A stretch of DNA of 10,325 nucleotides from Sutterella parvirubra YIT 11816 (GTDB taxonomy: Bacteria > Pseudomonadota > Gammaproteobacteria > Burkholderiales > Burkholderiaceae_F): positions 1-10,325 of the forward strand of contig NZ_JH604953.1 in assembly GCF_000250875.1 (NCBI RefSeq), written 5' to 3'. Of this stretch, positions 1 to 6,822 are shown piece after piece. The notes beneath the pieces are model-generated. The model was not told the origin of the DNA. It did no database searches and was given only the letters and a program-made list of their open reading frames with translations. Position 1 is the stretch's first letter; the number at the start of each line of letters is the position of its first letter. The position numbers were made by a program, and so were the translations under genes.

Positions 1-3000
1 ACAGGTCCGAAATACGTACCCTCATCCCAGAGTTCCATCAGGCACCGTCCCTTTTCGCTGTCGGGCTCCTTCGGCTCCGTGAGCGTCACGAGCGAAGGCG
101 AGTCCGTCACCTGCTTCAATCGCGTGATCAAGGTGAGGATCTCGCCGCGGCGGCGGACGGCGTCCCCTTCCGTGCCGCTTTGGCGGATGTCCGTCAACCC
201 CGACTTCAGGCACTGCGCGTAGAGCGCGGCCTGGTCCGGGGTCAGCGTCGTGAAGCGGGCGATGATCGACTTCTCGGGAAGATCCTTCTGGATCGCCGGG
301 TCGGTTTTGAGGCGCCGGATGATGAAGGGGGCGGTGAGCCGCCGGAAGGTCTCGGCCGCAATGCGCGCGCCTTCGCCCCCGGCTTGAATCGGCCACGCGT
401 ATTCGCGCTCGAAGGTGGTCCTCGCACCCAGCAGCCCCGGTTGCACGATCGAGAGGATCGACCAGTAGTCGAGGAGGCGGTTTTCGACCGGCGTCCCCGT
501 CATCCCGATCACCTGCCTCACGGGGAAGATGCGCGCGGCTTCGGCGACCTCCGTCGTGTGGTTCTTCAGGGACTGCGCCTCGTCCAACACCATGAGCCGC
601 CACGGATGGTGCCCGAGCGTTTCGGCTTCGCGCCGGAAGAGCCCGTAGCTCGTGATGACGACGTCGACGCCGTCGGCCTTCGTCGGGAACTGCCGGTTCG
701 CGCCGTGGTAGACGCAGGTCTTCAAACCCGGCGCGAACTTCTCAATTTCGCGCGCCCAGTTGATGAGGACCGACGTGGGGGCGATGACGAGGACCGGGGC
801 GTCGGCAAGCTCGCCGATGTCCTTCAGGTGCTGGAGCGCGGCGATCACCTGGAGCGTTTTCCCGAGCCCCATGTCGTCGGCGATCAAGGCGCCCAACCCC
901 AAACGCAGATTGTTGACGAGCCACTCGAACCCGCGCTTCTGGTAGGGGCGCATCTCGGCCTGAAGGCCTTCGGGCGGGGACACCTTCTTCGCCTTCACGG
1001 CGCGGTCGAAGGCCCGGCGGAGCTCCGGCGTCGCCTCGACGCGGGTGCTCCCCAAGCGGCCCGTGAGCATCGCGCGCAGGCGATCCCATTCCGTGAGCCT
1101 CGCGGCGGCGAGTTTAAGCTCCGCCATGCGCTTCCTGATCGCGTCCGCCGCTTCCTTCGCGACGAACACCCAGCGCCCGTCGAACTGCACGACGTCGCCC
1201 GCACGCTCCAAGAGGTCGTCGAGTTCGGCTTGGGTGAGCTCACGGTCCCCCAACGCCATCTTCCAGTTGAATTGGCCGAGCGACGCGGCGTTCAAAAGCG
1301 TCTCCGGCGCGCGCAGCACGGTCGCGGGACGGCGCCCCTTGGCGCAGCCGCTCCGGAAGGCAAGCTCTTCGGAGTCACCTGTGCCTTCGGAGCCTTCCCC
1401 GTTCTCCACGCCCATCGTGAGGAAGACTTCCGGCGCGGTGAAGTCGATCGAACCTTCTTCAAACTCGACGGTCAGCCCCAGGTCCCCCATCTTCGGGAGC
1501 ACCTGCGTGATGAAGGACCCGGCGGTGCGGTCCGCGACGCGGCCCATTTCGCCGGGTTCGGCATCCGAAAACCGCACGACGACGTGCGCCCCGTCGATCA
1601 CGTCGACCTGGACGGCGAATTCGTCGAGAATCCGGCGCTCCTCCCCCGTACAGTCGGCGTAGGGCGTCACGTCCTTCTCGCCGAACCGGCGGATCCCCAT
1701 CGAGAGGACGCACCCGGTGCGCCCGAGCGAGGGTTCAGGGCGCGTCACCGTGACGACGGGCCGCCCCTTGAGCCTCACGAGGCACAAGGGGAGAAGCATG
1801 GCGTTTTCCAAACACGCCCCCATCCACCCGGTGACGGGCTCCAACGCGGGAATGTCGGCGATGACGCCCAAGGCGCCCGCACCCAGGAACGTGCGACCCT
1901 CGGTCGCGCGGCGCATCAAGGCGGTCACCGCATAGGTGAGAAGGAGCGCCAGCACGTAGTGGGGCGCATCGGTCAGGGGCGGCGACATCCGGGGCGCGCC
2001 CGCGGCTTCCTTCACCAACTGGGCTTCGACGGACCTGATCCAGCGCGCGAGGTCGACCAAAGGCCGCTGCAGGGTCTTCCGGTCCGAGACGTCCGCCCTC
2101 GGCACCCACGCAACGAACGGATACTCCTGCTCGACGTAGGGAACCGGCATGACGGCGCCCGTCTGCATCATCAGCGCCGCCAAGCGCCCGACGGCGCGCC
2201 ACGCGACCACCGTCGGCGCGCAGACGCGCGCCGCCCACGCGGGCATCGTGATGAGTTCGCCCAGGGCGTCCTTGAGCTTGGCGGTCCTGACGGTCTTGGC
2301 GGTCTTGGTGCCGGTGCGGCCCTTCGCCTTCGGGTCCTCACGGCTGAAGCTCTCCGGTTCCCTCAGATTCTTGGCCGCGAGCTGGCTGAAGGCCGAAGCC
2401 GACGTCTGGGCAACCAACACCTGTTCCCCCGTGATCACGGGGGCGGCGTAGCGGAACGCCATCCGGAGGTATTTCTTCGGGGCCTTGGGAAGCACGTGGT
2501 TCTTGTGCCAGGGGGGCGAGGCGGAAAGGCCGTCGCGGCCGACGGCGTCGCCCTTCGCGGCCCATTCGAGCCACTCGTCGGCTTCGTCCGACATCTGGCG
2601 GTGAATCGTCGCCGTCATGTCCCCGAAGCTCCCGATCGGGCGCACGGTGTTGGGGTGGGGCATGCGCCAGCCCGACGGCTTGAAGGGCCGCAGAATCCGA
2701 CGGAAGTCCATCGGCTGGCCGTACCAACCCTCGGGGTTGAAGCGCGTCATGCGCTCAATCGCTGCGTCCTTCCTGAGGCTCCTCGCGGGCCCGTAGGTCT
2801 CGATGTCGGCGAGGACGGCCTCTTCGATCGACTTCCTCACCCACTCGACCACGGCTTGGAAGCCCGGCAGCACCACCATCGGGGGCATGCCCTTCCGGTA
2901 GCCGAAGTCTTCGAGCGACTTTTCGGTCATGTGGTCGCGGACGAGACCCAAGGGGGAGGTCGACGAGGAGTTGGCGATGAGGGTCGCCTCGGCGATCCCG

Positions 3001-3560
3001 AAGCAGGCGGCGGTGAGAAGCAGGTCGCGCGTGTGGGGCGGAATGCCGGTCTCCGATTCATCCCCGTCCGCGTCGGTGCGGACTTCCTCCGCGGAAAAGT
3101 TGAAGAGCTGGAGACCCGCGTCCGAGAGCGTCTTGTCCAATGCCGGCGTCCAGTCGCCCCGCACGAGCGGGTCGATCAGCGACTCGCGCCCGAAGAAGTA
3201 GGTGGTGAGCGACGCCCGGCGGATCGACACCAACGGGTGGCGGAAGACCACGCGCTTCACTTCGCCCGTCGTCTTCATCACCGTCACGACGAAGCGGTAG
3301 TCGGGCGTGAGTTCCACCCGGGGGAGCTTCTGGTTGAAGAGCTCCAGCCCCGCCTTGAATCCCGAACCTTCGACGTCGATGCCCGCCGCCTCCAGAAACG
3401 CCCGGATGAAGTGCACCGTCCAGATGTTGGCGGCGCAGCGGCGGCGCTTGTTCACGTCGAAGGGGAAGGGCGTCTTCGGCAGGGCGGAAGGATCGGCAGG
3501 AGCGGAAGATTCGGCGCCGGCGGGGGCGGAGGTCGTAAGGGCGTCGTTGGACTCGGACAT
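1..3560 (-). CDS. SNF2-family DEAD/DEAH-box helicase, partial (C-terminus off the left edge)
   Basis: An unbroken frame encodes 1,186 residues from ATG at 3560 to the window edge. The first RecA-like SNF2 domain is complete: Walker A in ADDMGLGKT (Lys about 901), motif Ia VLVIAPTS (about 921), TSYG (about 968), Walker B DEAQ (993-996), motif III MTGTP (1020-1024) and the SNF2-typical FIIRRLKTD (about 1080). FNWKMALGD near 764-772 resembles the SNF2-associated region (DUF3670-like) found just before the ATPase in bacterial members. Residues 1-750 match nothing I know; a basic Lys/Thr/Arg-rich linker lies near 412-430. Family members are ATP-driven translocases that remodel protein-DNA complexes, usually 1,000-1,400 residues, so helicase motifs IV-VI should lie just outside the window. 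No strong Shine-Dalgarno precedes the ATG, but no other in-frame ATG was found just upstream. No neighbouring gene suggests a specific pathway. Family call is firm; cellular role unknown. Confidence 0.93.
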   Translation of the reverse strand, partial: MSESNDALTTSAPAGAESSAPADPSALPKTPFPFDVNKRRRCAANIWTVHFIRAFLEAAGIDVEGSGFKAGLELFNQKLPRVELTPDYRFVVTVMKTTGEVKRVVFRHPLVSIRRASLTTYFFGRESLIDPLVRGDWTPALDKTLSDAGLQLFNFSAEEVRTDADGDESETGIPPHTRDLLLTAACFGIAEATLIANSSSTSPLGLVRDHMTEKSLEDFGYRKGMPPMVVLPGFQAVVEWVRKSIEEAVLADIETYGPARSLRKDAAIERMTRFNPEGWYGQPMDFRRILRPFKPSGWRMPHPNTVRPIGSFGDMTATIHRQMSDEADEWLEWAAKGDAVGRDGLSASPPWHKNHVLPKAPKKYLRMAFRYAAPVITGEQVLVAQTSASAFSQLAAKNLREPESFSREDPKAKGRTGTKTAKTVRTAKLKDALGELITMPAWAARVCAPTVVAWRAVGRLAALMMQTGAVMPVPYVEQEYPFVAWVPRADVSDRKTLQRPLVDLARWIRSVEAQLVKEAAGAPRMSPPLTDAPHYVLALLLTYAVTALMRRATEGRTFLGAGALGVIADIPALEPVTGWMGACLENAMLLPLCLVRLKGRPVVTVTRPEPSLGRTGCVLSMGIRRFGEKDVTPYADCTGEERRILDEFAVQVDVIDGAHVVVRFSDAEPGEMGRVADRTAGSFITQVLPKMGDLGLTVEFEEGSIDFTAPEVFLTMGVENGEGSEGTGDSEELAFRSGCAKGRRPATVLRAPETLLNAASLGQFNWKMALGDRELTQAELDDLLERAGDVVQFDGRWVFVAKEAADAIRKRMAELKLAAARLTEWDRLRAMLTGRLGSTRVEATPELRRAFDRAVKAKKVSPPEGLQAEMRPYQKRGFEWLVNNLRLGLGALIADDMGLGKTLQVIAALQHLKDIGELADAPVLVIAPTSVLINWAREIEKFAPGLKTCVYHGANRQFPTKADGVDVVITSYGLFRREAETLGHHPWRLMVLDEAQSLKNHTTEVAEAARIFPVRQVIGMTGTPVENRLLDYWSILSIVQPGLLGARTTFEREYAWPIQAGGEGARIAAETFRRLTAPFIIRRLKTDPAIQKDLPEKSIIARFTTLTPDQAALYAQCLKSGLTDIRQSGTEGDAVRRRGEILTLITRLKQVTDSPSLVTLTEPKEPDSEKGRCLMELWDEGTYFGP

Positions 3561-3823
3561 GGGGGCTGCGGGTCTGGGGGTAGATGGGGTTGGTCGCTGC
3601 GGGCCGCCGTGCGCGGGGTCGTCTCCGAAACTCAACCTCCCATTGACGACGAAAGCCCGATTGTTGAGGAATCGGGCCAACGTGCGTCCGGTCGGGAACT
3701 TCAAATGGATATGGAGCGGATCTTTAGGGGACTTCCGGCGCCAGGCACGACGGCGCAACTGCCAATTTTAGCGGTCGTGGCCATCAAAACCTTCCTATCG
3801 AAAGTCCCGTAGATTTTTGACGC
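3561..3823. other. Non-coding gap upstream of the helicase gene
   Basis: This stretch separates the flavodoxin-like remnant from the helicase start and must hold the helicase promoter unless the helicase is read through from upstream. It has an AT-richer patch at about 3690-3800. A TAAAAT hexamer reads on the minus strand near 3765-3770, but I see no -35 element at proper spacing, so I do not call a promoter. No coding sequence or strong terminator is visible. Confidence 0.5.
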
Positions 3824-4010
3824 TCATTCGGTGTATGAGGCCGCGTGGGCCCGCGCCGTGGATTCGGAAGCGGGGTCGCCCCGCACGTCCTCGCGCACGA
3901 ACCCGATCGGGTCGACCACCTTGGCGCCCGGGGCGAGGGTGCGGAGCGCGTCGATCGTCCCGGCGAAACCGCCCGTGCCGTGCACGATGAAGGGGACGAC
4001 GGTCGATCGC
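3824..4010 (-). pseudogene. Flavodoxin-like gene remnant, C-terminal 60 or so codons only
   Basis: The last 60 or so codons of a minus-strand frame read STVVPFIVHGTGGFAGTI, then DALRTLAPGAKVVDPIGF, ending at TGA 3824-3826. This matches the C-terminal part of flavodoxin-fold proteins of the Flavodoxin_4 type, where a TVxPFxTHGxxG strand-loop is followed by a helix and a final strand ending in xGxx. A complete protein would have about 150-200 residues with an N-terminal FMN phosphate-binding loop. No such loop, nor the usual W...P stretch, occurs upstream in any minus frame. The frame stays open upstream to about 4231, but that part reads as the antisense of another coding-like fragment. I infer that a deletion ending near 4005-4020 removed the 5' two-thirds with the promoter. 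Family identity is from memory of the motif pattern, not a search. Confidence 0.55.
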
Positions 4011-4016
4011 GGTCCG

Positions 4017-4202
4017 GCCGGTGGACACCTTGTCTTTCTCCCGATCACGCATGCGGTGATCTCGAAGCAGCGGTTCGTGCGGTGGAAGAACCAGAAGCTC
4101 ACCCGGGCGACGGGGTTCTTCCGGGAGACCTTCTCGGAGAGGTGCGAGGCGGCTGCGAAGGAGGCCGAGAAGGGTGCCCGAACGGGCGGAACGAAGGGGT
4201 GA
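4017..4202 (+). pseudogene. 3' end of an unidentified plus-strand gene
   Basis: A coding-like plus-strand frame ends at TGA 4200-4202. Its last 60 or so residues begin around GGHLVFLPITHAV, contain SKQRFVRWKNQKLTRATGFF, and end in a Lys/Glu/Ala-rich tail. Codon third positions are strongly G/C, as in neighbouring genes. It starts where the minus-strand flavodoxin-like remnant stops (about 4010-4020) and has no plausible start there. A terminator-like hairpin follows about 55 bases after the stop, consistent with a genuine gene end. I do not recognise the family. A LysR-type regulator C-terminus would fit the position, since such genes often lie divergent to flavodoxin genes, but this is speculation. 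An alternative is a chance open frame antisense to an extended flavodoxin-side frame. Confidence 0.4.
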
Positions 4203-4256
4203 GCCCCGGAGGAGGGCTCTGAGGGCGTCAAAATTCTCTCGTGGAATCAAAGGGAT

Positions 4257-4296
4257 GCGGGCTCGAATCTTCGGATTAGGGCCCGCTTGTTGTGTG
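4257..4296 (+). terminator. UUCG-capped hairpin with T-rich tail, probable terminator
   Basis: Bases 4257-4286 form a 13-pair stem with one internal mismatch, capped by a TTCG tetraloop closed by C-G (pairs 4257/4286 inward to 4269/4274). TTGTTGTGT follows on the plus strand, a moderately T-rich tail. One stem pair is G-U only if the plus strand is transcribed, which favours that direction. It would terminate the plus-strand gene remnant ending at 4202. The tail also forms the first arm of the next inverted repeat, so it may belong to the structured element that follows. Confidence 0.6.
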
Positions 4297-4462
4297 GGCG
4301 CACAACAGGTGGCTGAATTCGGATGCATGGAAATATGACGGGTTTACCCGTGGACCTGTTTATCGGTCCTTTGCCGTCCGGGCGGACGTGGAAAAGCTGA
4401 TCGGGTGCGCGGCGGGGGATCTGAGGCAAAGACCGAAGCACTTCGGCGGATCACTAAACAGG
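4288..4462. repeat. Cluster of nested inverted repeats; candidate structured RNA or miniature mobile element
   Basis: In 175 bases I count these arms: TGTTGTG/CACAACA (4288-4294, 4301-4307); ACGGGT/ACCCGT (4338-4343, 4346-4351); GGACC/GGTCC (4353-4357, 4365-4369 region); CGTCCG/CGGACG (4375-4380, 4383-4388); CCGAAG/CTTCGG (4433-4438, 4441-4446). Two long-range helices enclose the right part: CCTGTTTA/TAAACAGG (4355-4362 with 4455-4462), and an 11-pair helix with one bulge (4364-4375 with 4425-4435). AACAGGT at 4304-4310 can also pair with 4354-4360, so several helices are mutually exclusive. It does not match RNase P, SRP, 6S, tmRNA or any riboswitch consensus I know. It could be a structured RNA of unknown class, or a small element with terminal inverted repeats. 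No target-site duplication is visible. Strand is undetermined. Confidence 0.4.
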
Positions 4463-4694
4463 ATTACGGTAGACACCTAAACTGAACTCTCCAAATGTTG
4501 GGTATATGGCCTTGGCCGTACATCTTTTGCGTTCGCCTCCATCGTCTTTCCCTGTACTTTCGGGGCAAGTGAAGAAGCTGCGTCCGCGCCTGATTCCCGG
4601 GTGCCGCGTCCGGAACGCATAACTCAACCCGGAGTTCAATACAGGACGACATTCCGGCGCGACGACGCAGCCCCATTTTGAAGAGGTGCCCGTG
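4463..4694 (+). other. Non-coding leader upstream of the autotransporter remnant
   Basis: This stretch is AT-richer than its surroundings between 4450 and 4560. I see no convincing coding frame. A short inverted repeat AACTC/GAGTT (4621-4625, 4632-4636) is present, and a good Shine-Dalgarno AAGAGG lies at 4681-4686, eight bases before the ATG at 4695. The promoter of the former autotransporter gene should be here; TTGGGT (4499-4504) and TACATC (4520-4525) are weak candidates with poor spacing. Confidence 0.4.
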
Positions 4695-5032
4695 ATGCAT
4701 ACGTCCCCCGCCCGCCGCCCCGCGACCAACACCCTCGCGCCCCGTTCCTCCGCGTCCGCCGACGTTCGGCTGCGCCCGCTCATGCTTACGCTCGCGGTCG
4801 CGTCGAAGAGATCTGGGGCGTCGAAGCCTCCGGGACGGCGAAAGACACGGCCGGCACGGGCGGCAAGGTGAACCTCAAGACCTCCGACATGGACGGCACG
4901 ACCGGCGTCATCTCCGCGGGCTGGAACTACGCTTCGCCCGACAACGCCTACGAAATGGGTTTCGGCCTCACGGGTTATGCGGGCGCGAGGAAGGGCGTCA
5001 CGGGCGAAGTCCGGGCGCTCTGGAGGTTCTGA
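4695..5032 (+). pseudogene. Autotransporter gene reduced by internal deletion (signal end plus beta-barrel end)
   Basis: ATG 4695 sits eight bases after AAGAGG and opens a frame with an Arg-rich N-region and a hydrophobic RLRPLMLTLAVAS segment, which looks like a long signal peptide. Around 4795-4808 coding quality switches to another frame. From GAG 4808 to TGA 5030, 74 codons resemble the end of an autotransporter beta-domain: alternating strands (SAGWNYASPDNAYEMGFGL, then TGYAGARKGVTGEVRALWRF) ending in the terminal Phe typical of outer-membrane barrel proteins. A full gene would have over 1,000 codons, so the passenger and most of the barrel are gone and the two ends are joined out of frame. 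Read from the ATG, the frame stops at 4869-4871. A strong terminator follows at 5131. No functional product is expected. Barrel-end identity is fairly firm; that both ends came from one gene is inferred. Confidence 0.65.
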
Positions 5033-5071
5033 GCTTCCGAGTGAGCTTCGATCACATGAAGTAGTGAGAAG

Positions 5072-5120
5072 CGTCCGTCTCATGGGGCCCGCAACGGGCC
5101 CCGTTGGGGGAAGGCGGACG
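5072..5120 (+). repeat. Nested inverted repeat after the autotransporter remnant
   Basis: A perfect eight-pair stem GGGGCCCG/CGGGCCCC (5084-5091, 5095-5102) with a CAA loop is enclosed by CGTCCG/CGGACG arms (5072-5077, 5115-5120). No T-run follows on either strand, so it is not a classic terminator; it may stabilise the 3' end of the transcript that terminates at 5131-5167. Confidence 0.45.
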
Positions 5121-5130
5121 GTCTGCTCAG

Positions 5131-5167
5131 AGGCTGCGGCGCAGCACCACCGTGCCGCAGCCTTTTT
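5131..5167 (+). terminator. Rho-independent terminator of the autotransporter remnant
   Basis: AGGCTGCGGC (5131-5140) pairs perfectly with GCCGCAGCCT (5154-5163) across a 13-base loop, followed by TTTTT. It lies about 100 bases after the autotransporter stop and should insulate ppk2 from transcription upstream. Confidence 0.85.
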
Positions 5168-5389
5168 CCGTCCTCGACCGTCAGAATCCTGCCGGAACCC
5201 CATCCAACCCGCTTGTCGATCCCCCAAAAGGACGAGCCTGATGGCCCCGCGTGGTACGGACGATGACGGGTACCGAAGGGCGCACCCGTCGGTCTAAAAT
5301 CGTAAGAACGACTCCGCCGGGCCCCGGCTTTCCCCCAACGCCCGCCCGGCACGACCTCGACCAAAACCAAACAAGAAGGAGGCCAATCG
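5168..5389 (+). promoter_or_regulatory. ppk2 promoter region with inverted repeat and strong ribosome site
   Basis: No gene is visible between the upstream terminator and ppk2. A -10-like TAAAAT lies at 5295-5300; the -35 position (ACCGAA, 5272-5277) is a poor match. A perfect seven-base inverted repeat GACGGGT/ACCCGTC (5265-5271, 5284-5290, 12-base gap) brackets that -35 position, where an activator or repressor could bind. A consensus Shine-Dalgarno AAGGAGG (5376-5382) sits seven bases before the ppk2 ATG and fixes that start. The -10 call is tentative; the ribosome site is firm. Confidence 0.45.
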
Positions 5390-6715
5390 ATGCCCAAGGA
5401 CAAGATCCAGGAATCGCTCGACCGGCTCGAAGACAAATTGAAGCTCGACCAAGCGGTTCCCGTCTTCGAGACGCCCAAATACGCCGTCAGCTACATCCAG
5501 AACCGCTTGGTCGAAATGAAGGCCGCGAGCCCTGAGGAGGCGGCCTCGAGGTTCTACGAATCGATTTCCGAAAGTGAGCGCCGCGGGCTCTTCGAAGCGC
5601 TCCTCATCAAGGAGGCGGAAGAGTCGGGCACGTTCCGGAAGAAGCTCGCCGCCGTCTATGAACTCTCCGAGGGCTACGCCCACGGCGACTACCCCTACAA
5701 GAACCGCTACCCGGCGAAGCTCTACGAGAAGGAGCTCTATGAGCTCCAAGTCGAGCTTCTGAAACTCCAGGAATGGGTGAAGAGCCAAAAGCTCCGGGTG
5801 GTCGTGATCTTCGAGGGGCGCGACACGGCGGGCAAGGGCGGCACGATCCGCCGCTTCGTCGAAAACCTCAACCCCCGCGGCGCGAGGATCGTCGCTCTCG
5901 CGAAGCCCACTGAAGCCGAAGCGGGACAATGGTACTTCCAGCGCTACGTCGCGCAGCTCCCGAACCCGGGCGAGATGTGCTTCTTCGACCGCTCCTGGTA
6001 CAACCGCGCCGTCGTCGAACCCGTGATGGGGTTCTGCTCGCCCGAGGAAACGAAGCGGTTTTTGAACGAAGTGAGCTTCTTTGAGCGAAGCCTCGTTCAG
6101 TCGGGGATCATCCTCGTCAAATTCTGGCTTTCGATCTCGAAGGAGGAGCAGCTCCGCCGCTTCAAGGAGCGCCAGATCAACCCGCTCAAACGCTGGAAGC
6201 TCTCGCCCGTCGACATCGCCTCGATCGACAAGTGGGACGCCTACACGGAAGCCATGCAGGCGATGTTCCGCGCGTCCGACTCCTTGGACGCCCCCTGGAC
6301 GGTGATCCGCAACGAAGACAAGCGCCGTGGGCGCTTGAACGCCATCCGCGTGCTCCTGCAGTCGGTCGACTACGAAGGCCGAAACATGGACCACGTGGGG
6401 CAGATCGATCCGTTGATCGTCGGCCGCGCGGCGATGCTTTTGCCCAATACCGCCAACTACCTCTTCACCGGCGCCATGAACGCCGCGATCGTGCATCCGT
6501 CCCTCGACGACGAAGAGAAGTCCCGCCGGATCGAGAAGCTCGAAGAGGAGGTGAAGAGCGCGGTGCTGGGCGCGACGGATCCCGCGCAGAAGCCTGAGAA
6601 GACGGAGAAGGCCGACAAGTCCGAGAAGCCGGAAAAGACCGACAAGGCTGAGAAGGCCGAAAAGAAGGACAAGAACGGCAAGGCCGAAAAGTCCGAAAAG
6701 TCCGAAAAGGCCTGA
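5390..6715 (+). CDS. ppk2: Polyphosphate kinase 2, class I type
   Basis: The 441-residue product is a PPK2-family kinase, which transfers phosphate between inorganic polyphosphate and nucleotides in the cytoplasm. The core spans about 120-340: Walker A FEGRDTAGKGGTIRRF (Lys149), then KPTEAEAGQWYFQRYVAQLP, Walker B FFDRSWYNRA (198-207) and the lid RQINPLKRWKLSPVD (261-275). The QWYFQRYV and DPLKRWKLSP-like signatures point to class I, whose members mainly phosphorylate nucleoside diphosphates using polyphosphate. Two additions lengthen it beyond the usual 260-300 residues: an N-terminal region of about 115 residues, predicted helical, and a C-terminal extension. That extension holds a helical stretch (365-392) and a low-complexity Lys/Glu tail (401-441). 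Start is fixed by AAGGAGG seven bases upstream. It is monocistronic, with its own terminator at 6823-6876. Family certain, class likely, direction in vivo unknown. Confidence 0.95.
   Translation: MPKDKIQESLDRLEDKLKLDQAVPVFETPKYAVSYIQNRLVEMKAASPEEAASRFYESISESERRGLFEALLIKEAEESGTFRKKLAAVYELSEGYAHGDYPYKNRYPAKLYEKELYELQVELLKLQEWVKSQKLRVVVIFEGRDTAGKGGTIRRFVENLNPRGARIVALAKPTEAEAGQWYFQRYVAQLPNPGEMCFFDRSWYNRAVVEPVMGFCSPEETKRFLNEVSFFERSLVQSGIILVKFWLSISKEEQLRRFKERQINPLKRWKLSPVDIASIDKWDAYTEAMQAMFRASDSLDAPWTVIRNEDKRRGRLNAIRVLLQSVDYEGRNMDHVGQIDPLIVGRAAMLLPNTANYLFTGAMNAAIVHPSLDDEEKSRRIEKLEEEVKSAVLGATDPAQKPEKTEKADKSEKPEKTDKAEKAEKKDKNGKAEKSEKSEKA
6590..6712 (+). repeat. Imperfect tandem repeat encoding a Lys/Glu/Asp/Ser tail in ppk2
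   Basis: Degenerate 6- and 9-base units of the form GAGAAG/GAAAAG plus one spacer codon encode repeated EKx or EKxx units over residues 401-441. The last copies are nearly identical at the DNA level (GAAAAGTCC twice, then GAAAAGGCC), so copy number could change by slippage without shifting the frame, since units are multiples of three. Confidence 0.75.
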
Positions 6716-6772
6716 GGCCCATCCTCCGGAAACTCAGCATCACTCCTTCCCAAGAACCCCGGAATTTCGGCC

Positions 6773-6817
6773 GCGGCACCGCACTCACCAAACCTCCTCC
6801 GAGCAGCGGCACCGCAC
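6773..6817. repeat. 12-base direct repeat in the ppk2 3' untranslated region
   Basis: GCGGCACCGCAC occurs at 6773-6784 and again at 6806-6817, between the ppk2 stop and its terminator. No further copy was noticed in the window. The role is unknown. Confidence 0.5.
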
Positions 6818-6822
6818 ACTTC

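Noticed and set aside
1..3560. Helicase as part of a phage defence system such as DISARM or BREX
   Set aside because: SNF2 helicases occur in such systems, but no methylase, nuclease or other partner is in the window, and the left neighbour is not visible.
180..3812. A 1,210-codon open frame on the plus strand, antisense to the helicase
   Set aside because: Its residues are dominated by Arg, Gly, Pro, His and Ala as expected for the reverse of a GC-rich gene, and no motifs appear. The minus-strand frame has clear SNF2 motifs throughout.
4257..4290. tRNA-like T-arm, because CTCGAATC resembles the TTCGAATC of tRNAs
   Set aside because: Those bases are inside a perfect stem closed by a TTCG loop, and no acceptor, D or anticodon arm can be built around them.
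4292..4480. A 62-codon plus-strand open frame across the inverted-repeat cluster
   Set aside because: Its codon use and composition do not look coding, no ribosome site precedes it, and the palindromic structure explains the sequence better.
5294..6496. A 400-codon minus-strand open frame opposite ppk2
   Set aside because: It is the antisense shadow of the PPK2 catalytic domain and has no recognisable motif or ribosome site.
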